64,000 nt of DNA from assembly GCA_947172415.1 (NCBI GenBank), contig OX359202.1:2392001-2456000 (forward strand). The letters are read 5' to 3'. Source of the stretch: Chondrosia reniformis. Taxonomy: Eukaryota > Porifera > Demospongiae > Chondrillida > Chondrillidae. Of the stretch, positions 10,827 through 21,000 are shown piece by piece. Below the pieces are notes generated by a model that was not told the origin of the DNA, ran no database searches, and was given only the letters and a program-made list of their open reading frames with translations. Positions within the stretch are counted from its first letter, which is position 1; each line of letters starts with the position of its first letter. Position numbers and translations under genes: made by a program.

Positions 10827-11969
10827 TCATAATGAAGTGTTGTAACGTTTATAGATTGAAATAGAATTAATTGTTTCTTTTAGATACTTCAGCACTGGTA
10901 CCGGCCAGCTGATCAGTGCAGATGTGTGGGACTCTTCAGTGAATACATGTGATGCACATTTACTGATGTAATCCTCTGAACACTCAATATCCAGAAATTT
11001 ACAGAGTTTTACTAATTCTTCTCTTGGATTAGCTATAAGATCACTACAATGAACATCCACTGCTTTGTCTACCAGAGCTTTTACTTGTTCAGTTGCGGTA
11101 TATAGCTGGAAATACAACTGTGTAGTTGAATTTAAATTATTTAAGGAATGGTCAAAATCCTTAGCAAGTTCTTTAAACATTTTAACATTCTTTGCTCCCA
11201 AGTAATCGTAAAGAGCCATGGTAGCAATGTTATCAAAAGGGTTACGGACTACTCGAATAGCATAAATTGGAATATTTAAGGTTTTTCGTAATTCTCTTAA
11301 TGTGTCAACAAAAGCTTTTGAATATTCGGCAAAACCTTTCGATACACCACCTCCAAACTTATCACCGATGACATCAACGTGATCCTCGTATTTTCCCTGC
11401 AGTAAATCTGTGAAAGTAAGAGAATACCCTTTTAAATGCTCTGTTTTCGCTCGTTGGCCCTTCACACTGCCGAACCAGGAGCTGTAATAAAGTTCCTTTA
11501 GGATTGACTCTCTTGTCATGTCTAATTGTCCGGCTTGCAAACGCCTAAGAAGTTTATATTGATCTCCTATGACCATATGGGGATGGCCATCCAGTATACT
11601 GCCAACAAAACTACCGCAGCTTCGCGGCCATCCGACGAAGAGAAGTAATTTCTTGACTGACTTAAAATCTTCAGCCAAAAAGAGAGGGTTTTGCCTCATG
11701 GATCGTTGATTGTGATAGCTAGCGGTTGTGGTCAAGTCGCTGACCTTCCCATTATTTTGCTCCAAATCTGCATTGCCTTGAGCAATGTTCGCAGAGAAAT
11801 CACTAGCGCTAGCAGACTCACTATCACTTTGTGGAGAACTTAAGGGAGTCGTTGAAAATAAAAAAGACCTGCGGAATTGCTGTTGATAAAAATAAACCCC
11901 AATAATCAAAAGCACAACGCATATAAGGACTCCATTAGTGTACACCGTACTAATAGACATAGCCATCAC
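10827..11969 (-). CDS. Golgi-type sulfotransferase family protein, single exon
   Basis: 380 codons, uninterrupted. The layout is that of a type II Golgi enzyme: a short cytosolic end, a membrane anchor at about residues 10-29 ('GVLICVVLLIIGVYF'), a Ser/Asp/Asn-rich stem to about residue 95, then the catalytic domain. The 5'-phosphosulfate (PAPS) loop is 'FVGWPRSCGSFVGSILDGHP' (about 111-130), and the 3'-phosphate site is 'AIRVVRNPFDNIATMALYD' with the usual Arg and a Ser/Thr-like follow-up. Family members transfer sulfate from PAPS to glycans or, in some cases, tyrosines; the acceptor cannot be told. The loop reads PRSCGS where many invertebrate relatives have PRSGHS. The first Met (11969) was chosen; Met 3 and Met 5 are close alternatives. 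The gene is divergent from SPRTN with about 560 bp between the starts. Lack of introns could mean retrocopy origin, though single-exon sulfotransferases are common. Confidence 0.85.
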   Translation of the reverse strand: MMAMSISTVYTNGVLICVVLLIIGVYFYQQQFRRSFLFSTTPLSSPQSDSESASASDFSANIAQGNADLEQNNGKVSDLTTTASYHNQRSMRQNPLFLAEDFKSVKKLLLFVGWPRSCGSFVGSILDGHPHMVIGDQYKLLRRLQAGQLDMTRESILKELYYSSWFGSVKGQRAKTEHLKGYSLTFTDLLQGKYEDHVDVIGDKFGGGVSKGFAEYSKAFVDTLRELRKTLNIPIYAIRVVRNPFDNIATMALYDYLGAKNVKMFKELAKDFDHSLNNLNSTTQLYFQLYTATEQVKALVDKAVDVHCSDLIANPREELVKLCKFLDIECSEDYISKCASHVFTEESHTSALISWPVPVLKYLKETINSISIYKRYNTSL

Positions 11970-12086
11970 AATGTAAGAATCAATTTATAACACAGCTACT
12001 AGCCTAGGATCAAGTCTCAGGATTCAGAAGGCAACCTATTTGAAACTTTTTGAACACTGTCTAAATCTAGTGATCTTACGGGAATT

Positions 12087-12185
12087 CTTGTGGACGTTGC
12101 TAAATTGTTTGGTGTTGGGAGCTTTAAGGACAAGCAAATCGAAGCCTTTAAGGCCTTTGTAAGCGGGAAGGATACCTTGGATGAT
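12087..12185 (+). pseudogene. RecQ-like helicase N-terminal fragment
   Basis: 'VDVAKLFGVGSFKDKQIEAF' followed by 'KAFVSGKDTL' resembles the Q-motif region of RecQ helicases (FG..SF...Q.EA...F..GKD). The expected Walker A that should follow is absent, and the frame runs into unrelated sequence. It lies between the divergent sulfotransferase and SPRTN starts, so it is a stray fragment and not a gene. Confidence 0.5.
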
Positions 12186-12527
12186 TGTCCAGGGTCACTT
12201 ATCTGCGTGACAGTATCTTTCAATTCAAAATGGAAGACCTTCCTAGGAGGAGTAGCTTTACAATCATTCGCGATCGCTCGAGGTGAGATTCACAAGTCTA
12301 AATGCGTATGCGTTAGAAGTGCGTTTATCATCGCCTACCACTTCCGGAACACTTCGGGCCAGAACAAAAATGGTATAGGCAATTGACCAGACCCTATCTC
12401 GCCGACCGTGTGACGTCATAATATAAATATGGAGGCGATGTAGCGGTCTGAGCTACGCGAGACTAAACTCTGCACAGGAAGTACTGAATCAGAAACTCGC
12501 TCATTATAATTATTCGCTCGTAATTAA

Positions 12528-14759
12528 ATGGCGTCCACTTCGAATGGATGTCCGGTCAAAATTGTTGATCCATTACTGGAGCTGTTAGATCCCATTCCCA
12601 ATATTCATGAACTTTTTATCGAATATGACGCTCTCTTCTTCAAAAAGGTGTTAAATAACCATGGCGTTGAAGTTCGTTGGAGTCCCAGAATGACTTTGTA
12701 TGTACTTGTGAAATTTTCCTTAGCATGTGACTTAGTTTCTCTCCTTTTACTTCTAGGTGTGCTGGTATTTGTGTTTACGAAGGAAGGGGAGGGCTGTGTT
12801 CGGTCAGACTGAGCGTACCTCTGCTGAAGTTTAGACCAAGAAAAGATATAGTGGAAACCTTACTGGTATCTAGTCACCAGCATATATGTAATACTAGGCA
12901 GATGCATTGCATCGTGGGGGCGAGCCTGAGCAAGCCGAATGAAAGGTGGTAGGTAGCGGAAGTGTGAGGTAGCCAAGGATTGAGCTGTGAAGGAGCTGGT
13001 GAAGCTACAAGATATGAGTGCCATGTACATGCGTGTGTGTGAGTGTGAAGGAGCTGGAAAGGATGCGAGATGAGTGTTAACAGATTTGCAGGAGGGAGGG
13101 GAGAAACTAGAAGACAGTGGTGGAATGCACATGGGAGATGCGGGAGTTTGGAATTACTTGGGAGTAAGACATGCATAAGGTGGGAAGGCCCATGAAAAGA
13201 GGAGAGGAGTGCGAGATGCAGATAGATAGGGAGCAAGCTCAGCAGGATCCTGTGGATGTCAAGCTGGAATGGGAGGGAGCATTAAGGTTGAAGCGAGAAT
13301 AGGTACTGATCTTCACAATGTCACTCCAGAAAACGTTGGGTATGGGTAAGGTTGGCAAGTACTCTTTATTTCGTGCGCTTAACCAATCGTTTGAAGCTTT
13401 CTGCAGCGAATATTCAAGCTGCTCGCGAGCTGTGGCCATTTTGGTTTTAGTAAATGGAAATACACAGTAAGAAGACGTATGGCACATATACAGATATATA
13501 TATATATTGTAACTTGTACTGTATATACAGACAAAATTGCCGTTCAACTTGCTAGTGTGGGGCTCGCTCAGGCTCGCCTCAATTATGATGTTAAAGGAAT
13601 CTTATAATAAATAAATATTCTTGTGTCCTTATTTGGTGCAGAAAGCATGTATTGATGTGACTTTTTTATTTCTACAGCATGAAATGATACATGCTTATTT
13701 GTTTGTGACCCAGAATAATCGTGTAAGTTAGGTTTAATGTTAGGAGTACAAATTTTAATTTTAATTATAATTTTTTAATTAGGATCATGATGGACATGGG
13801 CCACAGTTTCAATCTCACATGAAAAGAATTAATAAAACTGCAGGGACTAACATTACTGTAAGTCTGACTAAAATATTAGACCACAAGTTAACTATTTTAA
13901 TGTACTACATTTCAAGGGCCTTGCATTTTTGCAGATATACCATAGTTTTCATAATGAGGTGGCTCAGTGTAGACAGCATTGGTGGAGGTGCTCTGGGCGG
14001 TGTAGATTCAAGCCACCATATCATGGATTTGTAAAGCGAGCTACTAACAGAGCTCCTTCTAAACATGATCCGTGGTGGACGGCTCATCAAAGAAGCTGTG
14101 GGGGGATATTTGTAAAGGTAAAGGAACCAGATGGCTACAAAAACAAAAAATCCATTAAAAAGAAACAGTATAATAAAGTGATGACACCTTCATGTGCTCA
14201 ATCTCCGAGTATGAAACCAATGTCGAGTTTGATTGTGAGCAATGGTGTTTTAACCCATTCCAAAGTTCCGAAAGCTGGTAGAGATCTTTTTCCTGGCCAG
14301 GGATATAGTCTTGGAAAAGCAAGTGAACCATTATTTGGCGAAGTCAAAGTAGAATCAGACCTGTGCGTGAATAGGCCCATTAATAAAGTTTGCCAGGGTT
14401 TTGATGACCAAACTTACATTCATGATGATGAACCATCCAAAACTGCTAAAGGAAAGCAGAAGAGAAAGGTAACTGATCTCTCTGATTTTCTGGTCAAAAG
14501 GAGTAGAGCTAGCAATGAGAAATCTATAGACATTACAAGTGTCTCTCCTAAGGAAATGACAATAGACAAGTTAAAACTTAACCTGGAAGAGAGTGGCCCA
14601 AAAATGGAAGAAAGTGTCTACCAGGGCGAATCTATAAGTATAATAGACTTAACTCATGAGAAAGATCAAGGATGTGGTTCCCTTGTGGTTTGCCCTTGTT
14701 GCCAGAAAGAGATAAGGCTTGAAGTTATGAATAACCACCTTGACATTTGTGTTTCCTAA
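12528..14759 (+). CDS. SPRTN: SprT-like DNA-protein crosslink protease Spartan
   Basis: Exons: 12528-12697, 12757-12865, 13678-13722, 13783-13857 and 13935-14759, all GT-AG and in phase, giving 407 aa (human is 489). SPRTN is a DNA-dependent metalloprotease that clears covalent DNA-protein crosslinks during replication. Exon 1 opens with 'LLDPIPNIHELFIEYDALFF' and 'VEVRWSPRMTL'. Exon 3 is just the zinc-protease motif 'HEMIHAYLFVT' (HExxH). Exon 4 supplies the third ligand region 'HDGHGPQF'. Exon 5 has the zinc-binding subdomain ('HWWRCSGRC', 'NRAPSKHDPWW', 'CGGIF'), an SHP box for p97/VCP ('LFPGQGYSLG', about 14286), a degenerate PIP-like stretch ('KVTDLSDFLVKR') and a C-terminal UBZ4 finger ('CPCCQKEIRLEVMNNHLDIC'). 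All functional modules are intact. Intron 2 (812 bp) carries a repeat insertion. The ATG at 12528 is the first in frame. Confidence 0.95.
12919..13578. mobile_element. Non-autonomous element with inverted ends in SPRTN intron 2
   Basis: 'ggcgagcctgagcaagcc' at 12919-12936 is mirrored by 'ggctcgctcaggctcgcc' at 13561-13578 (17 of 18 match). The interior has no conserved ORF; ORFs on the minus strand are compositional. The target duplication is not clear, so the family is not assigned. Confidence 0.6.
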
Positions 14760-15055
14760 GTCATAAGAAATAATCATTGTTGTTTAATTTCCATGATGTA
14801 CTGAAAAGAAAATGTGGCAGAAGGGAATTGGTGATATAGAGATAAATTTATAGATAGCTAATTCGGTTTAGCAAGTAAGAGTATAGGATTTAGCAAATTC
14901 AGAATGGCCATGCTACCCTGCCCAAATGATGTGGAGGTTTATTACAACCATATCCATGTAACACTTCTGCAGCGAAGGAAAGCCAGCCAATGTTTATGTT
15001 CCATATGCACATGCATGTGCATGTTATGTTCACACATCTGTTGTCGCTTGTTAAG

Positions 15056-18000
15056 ATGGCGGCCGATTTGCAAGGAGTCAGTCTTATTGGTGAGCGCAAA
15101 GGTTTAAACATCTGGCGACTGTTAATGTATTAATATGCTTTGATTTCTGGATTGAGTAGAAAAAGATAAGAATGGAGATATTTTATGGACCTGGTCTTTC
15201 CCCACGATTGAAGACAGCCTTCGCGATGTTATTATGAGGAAGTGTACTTTAGGAGAAGCTGGAGCTGACTTTATGTATAATCACTTTAAAAGTACCTGGT
15301 ACTACTTACTTAATGTTTTACTTGATGATCCCAATGATGTGAGTAACTGTTTCGACTGCTTTTATTAGTTTTTACTAACTAAGCCTTCTCTTATTAGGTT
15401 GTTGCGTTCACAGTCATTGTGCAAGCCAAGGTACTGTTATGTAGCTAAGTCTACTGCATAACTTTACAATGACTAGAAGTTACAAAAAATATATTGATCC
15501 CATCAGATGTATATGCGTGTCCTTGAAGCCATGTTTGGTTGTTTCTTTCTTTTTATTCCTTTTGATCTGTAGGATTTCAATCCTGAGAAATACAAAGAAT
15601 TGTTGTGTATTCTTGGCAAAGAGTATAGTGACTCCATGTTTCCTCCAAAGATACTTCAAATGTACATGAGTGTGATAAGTAAGGGATGGTGTCTGAAAGA
15701 ACCTGGAGGTGAAAGGTTTAGTGTAACTGCAAAAATTTATGACAAACGAAGAGCATTTATTGCATCTCCACTTAAGGGTATGTTTGTAATACATTGGTAG
15801 TGTCTGTTAGTCCATCTCACTGCATAGATTTCATCCTTTGTTTAATGCAGCTTGGTCTTACCTTACATATTTCTAGCAATTATTAACAAATTTGGAATTG
15901 AGAGTATTTTGATATATGTTGCCCTCTTATTGAAGAAGAGAATTGCAGTATACAGCTCTCAGTTGGACAGCTTGTTACAAGTAATTAGGTATGTTAAAAA
16001 TCATTTATCTCTGTATTTACATAGTTCAACGACTCCTATATTTTTGACTTTTAATCCATATGTCTGTAATATGTTTTGCAGTGAAAATATAGCATTGTTT
16101 TGACTTCTATTTCCAGTTGTTACACTTACCTTATATGTATATCTACAGTTATTTTAACACCTTATGATTATATATGATACTTCCTCTTCTTCTCTTTTTA
16201 CTCTGCATTTAACTCCTACAAACCTTTTTCTTTTTAATAATACATAAAGTTCAAATCTTTTTCACTTCAAAAACGGTTCAGTTTCAATATTAATCACACA
16301 CAATTTATTCAATTTCGTGAGTACTTTTTACAGATAAATCACCCCTAATGATGGTAAGAACTTTTGTTTGGTTTTCACAATTCAAAGAGCTAAGTTTACT
16401 AAGGTGTTTCTTAAAATAGGTACACAGGTAGGTGTCAGGTACACAGACAACATCTATTTAAAATGAATTCCAGTTTACTGAGGGTTTGGTTTAGAGAATA
16501 ATACACTGTATACTATTCATTTCCTATAGAGCTCTACCACTGTTTGTGTGGCATCGTCAGAATTGGGACATACTGTATCCTCATGTTGACTTGGTTGAAG
16601 TGGAACTGGAGTCACTAGAACTTAGAAGCGGTATTGTGATTGGCTCGATCGATCCAAGTATTGAGGGGCATACTGAGTTATATGACCTTTTCATAAATGG
16701 TGAGAACTCATTTGTGTACCTCGTTTGTATTCATGCTGTTAGCATTTTGTTGTAACTTAGTTTCTGCAGGAACAGTTAACGCAGCACCGCATGCAAAAGG
16801 TATGTCCAAGTATACGTACGTACTCTTACTGCAGACCATATACCTTTAACTTAAACTTATAGATACATTTGTGCTGGGAAAGGTCCACAAGGAGATTGCC
16901 TTGTTTATGGTAAAAACTGCTGAGGACAATAACAGTAATGACCAGTCCATAATTAAGGTATTTATGATGTATGCTAGACATTTTGAGGCACTAGGCATTT
17001 TTGTATTATATAGGCCACTGTGAGGCACTGGGCATTTTTGTATTAGGCCACTATGAGGCACTGGGCATTTTTGTATTAGGCCACTGTGAGGCACTGGGCA
17101 TTTTTGTATTAGGCCACTGTGAGGCACTGGGCATTTTTGTATTAGGCCACTGTGAGGCACTGGGCATTTTTGTATTAGGCCACTGTGAGGCACTGGGCAT
17201 TTTTGTATTAGGCCACTGTGAGGCACTGGGCATTTTTGTATTAGGCCACTGTGAGGCACTGGGCATTTTTGTATTAGGCCACTGTGAGGCACTGGGCATT
17301 TTTGTATTAGGCCACTGTGAGGCACTGGGCATTTTTGTATTAGGCCACTGTGAGGCACTGGGCATTTTTGTATTAGACCACTGTGATACTCTTTTAGCAG
17401 GCATTGCACCATGGTTTGGTTGTCTACAGTATCTGGTAACATTTGCACAGCCTCTCAGTGGCTTCTGTGAAATTAAGAAGGGGGCAGGGATAACCACAGT
17501 AACCAATACTTGGGCATCCTACTATTTATTGGGTCAACTGAGGTTAACTTTGGAGAAGTATGGTCAATAGTTATCTTTTGAAAGGATCATCTTTTGACTT
17601 TTATAACGTCTAAAGACGCCGTTTTGTTGTCTCTTCTTGGAATAGGGCTTGAAGACTGTTGATATCTTCAGTGCAACAATACCCTGGGGTGATGGGGATG
17701 TTTATACAATGCACCATCACACTGCAAAGTTGCAGAGAATGGACTCAAATATTAGAGCTATGAAGAATGGAAAGCAGCCAAAAATAAAAGACCACTACCA
17801 AGCCAGGCCTGTCTGATGATGTGGAGAGGTCTGTTGGGATGGTTGCAAGGGGGTTGTTACTGACTCTGAGACGTGGGAGATCTGCATATAGTGTCTCAGA
17901 TTCATTGAGGGCTGGAATGAGAGCCTTTGCAATTTTCTACTGGCCACGGACTGAGTCATGGCGCCAGGCGTATCTCCCATGGTTCAGAGCTGTTGCACAT

Positions 18001-21000
18001 CTGTTAAGGATGTGCATTGATGTAAACGTTGGCCATGAGCAGAGGGGGCACTTCAGGTCTGTTTGTATCCTTCATCTGCTAAGATTGAGTGGTGTGGGCT
18101 GATAGTTGGTCCCTGCGCTCAGCAAGAAGCTTAACTGGCCAGCTGATAAGCCAGATTGGATCCTGGACCAAACTCTATAATCTGTCTCCAGAACAACTAT
18201 GCCCTTGAATTTAGACTAGACTGCAAGGCTATCTAGATGGTTGTCCTAGTGGGAGGCTGGACCACCTTTCTGGTTACTCGCTTCAGTTGAGAGGCAGGGT
18301 TTACAGAGGGAAGGGCTGTAATTACTGCTCTGGCAGCTTGTAGCAAGTCCATTGAAGATGCAGGGAGTGAACTAGGCAAATCCTGGACAGATAGACTGTC
18401 TAACAGCTCGTAAAGTACGGGTGGAGGTTGAGGTGGCATGGAGGTAGTCGACTTTGGCCTTTATATGCAACTGAGGGAAGAATGGTAGAGCAAGTACTGA
18501 GGGGTGGTAGAGAGGTAGCTAGAGTGGCTGACCTGGGGAGGTTGGGCCACTTCTTGACAATCTTGTTCACTCTGGTTGTAGCTGCTTGAAGGTTTCCTCC
18601 GGTCGCGTTGATTGCCAAGTAGAAGTGGAACGCCTTTAAGGCGGATTTGAGGAGGTGTGATGAGGCACCTTGCCTGATTGCAGTGTAACTCTGGCCAATG
18701 TACCCTCTAAGTAACTTGGTTGGGTCTGTGCGGATGCTGTTGGTTGCAGTTTTAGCTAGTTTCCTTCAATTAACCTTGCTCCTTAGTTGATGGCCTCCTT
18801 GGTTGTTAGTTTGAATACAATTATAGTAGATGTTAAACTAGGAAGGGCAGTTTGGTGAATATCTTGTACAGTACAGTACTGATTAAAATAACCTCACTAT
18901 CCTAAATGCGTGTAGTGCTCGTTTAATTCTAGAGGGCTCTAGCGATTACATGAGAGTACTCGCTTTAGTTACCACCTCAGAGTTAATCGTATATTACGAA
19001 ATGCTGTGGCTTACCCTTTTTAAATCAGAGTGAAAGCCTTAAGGTAATCATATTGGCATGGAAAGGCAGTGATATACCCAACTAATTCGTAAATTCAGCC
19101 GCAGGACAACAGCTCGCAATCATCTCACCTTCGTCAGCCTTTTTCTACAGTGTGAACAGTCACTAAATTATACGGATGATTACGGTATACCGTACCTAAT
19201 TTTCAAAGATTAGGTCAAAAATCCATCAACGCTTGATAGCAATTGCCAACGTTTCAAAGTTTTGAACTCGAAAGAAATAATACATTTCGAAAGCTCTTCT
19301 GAGACTGGATATTCGAGATTGCAACGTTCTATTTCTTCCGAAATAAATGCCTTAATACTATAATATTAGGCGTTAATCAGTGACCAAGTGTAAGTGTGAA
19401 ATTCATTTATAGTCGACCAAGAGAGACTGTGCAAATATGAGTACTCATCTCATCTTTCTAGCTACCAGAGAGAGCGAATTGTGTACTGTCCCGGGGTTCG
19501 AATGTATATTGAAACTGTTACTGCTAGGGATCACCCCAGAGCGTCACCACATGGTCACTACTTCATTTAATAATCAAAATAAAGAATGAATGCACAACAT
19601 GTGCTATACTGGCTAAAACCGGTTTGAGTTAATGAATAACTAAATGACTACGAATAATGTGAAGATACACTACACTCCTCTCCTCTAAAACCATATACAT
19701 AGAAGAGGATAAAGTGAAACTAACACGTACATAATCAGTTACTGGTAGTAAATCAGTTTGTCTACAGGCTTACGTTGCCTGACTGGATAACGTCTAGTCT
19801 CTGTAGGGGATGTTTCTACAGACTCCTCAGACATCCTGGGTAGTGGAGGATCCGTCTAAAGCACATGTTGTTTGAGGAACTGGAGCACTTATCACACTAG
19901 GTGGATGTACAATTTCTGGGGAATCCTCAAGGGTATCAACGTCGATCTGCTTAAAATGATCAACATGCTTTCTCCAGACTTGACCAGTGTCCAACCTTAT
20001 TAGGTATGATAAAGGACCTTTTTGTTTGAGAACAATTCCCGGTAGCCATCTCGAGGGATTACATGAATCTTTAACCATTACCTTGGAACCCAATTGGAAC
20101 TCAGTGGATCTAGATCTCACATCATGATGCTGTTTCTGTGTCGCTTGTCTGTCTCGCACATGATTGCCTATGTCAGGGACCATCAGACTAAATCTAGTAC
20201 AAAACTGTCTTCCAAGAAATAACCTGCTTGGAGTTTCTCCAGTAGTGCTATGAGGAGTACTACGGTATAGGTTTACAAGAAATTGTCTAGGTTGTGTTGA
20301 CTTGTCAGGCAATTGTTTCCCATAGCTTTCAATCCTTGTTTGAAAGTCTGAACCAATCTCTCAACGGCTCCATTAGACAGACACAGGATGGTATGGGGCA
20401 GTCCGGATATGCTTTATGCCAATATTCTTCATGAAACTCTCAAACTCACCAGAAATAAATTGTGGGCCATTATCAGAAACTACTTGTTCAGGCAGACCAT
20501 ATGCAGCAAAAAGATGATGCAAAAGTTCATTAGTTTTGGCTGATGTAGTAGATGTCATTTCATAAATTTCTGGCCACTTGGAATGTACATCTACTAGGAG
20601 GAAAAACATTTTACCCTGGAATGGCCCAGCAAAATCAATGTGAATTCGGTTCCAGGGCTTAGTGGGCCAAATCCATGGATGCAAAGCTGCCTTCTATAAG
20701 GCATCCTTCACAGATTGACAAGATACACAAGCTTGGACCATCCTTGTCCTCTATATCCTTGTCCAAGGTAGGCCACCAAAAATACGGTACACGTCACAAG
20801 TAACTTACGGAAATCCGACAAATTCCGAGGAATTCCATTGCGAATTTCTGTGAATTGCTGCGCAGCCAGCCGCGTATCATCCATGCCGTGTCCGCGGAAC
20901 GTGTGTGCTCTGTCCGCGGAACGTATATATGTAAGTGCTCTGTCTGCGAACATGTGTGTACTTTGCAGCCTACCCACAAAGCAATTTGTGGATCTTGCGA

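Noticed and set aside
12860-13547. Minus-strand ORFs of 90-120 codons in SPRTN intron 2
   Set aside because: Low-complexity composition (His/Ser/Leu/Pro), no motifs, and located within a repeat element.
16984-17380. CRISPR-like array
   Set aside because: The copies are directly adjacent without spacers and the DNA is eukaryotic, so this is a minisatellite.
16846-17570. Three overlapping ORFs of 150-200 codons with 11-residue repeats on both strands
   Set aside because: They are translations of the 33-bp minisatellite. The period is a multiple of three, so no stop arises; no codon or family support, and they lie in a DENND10 intron.
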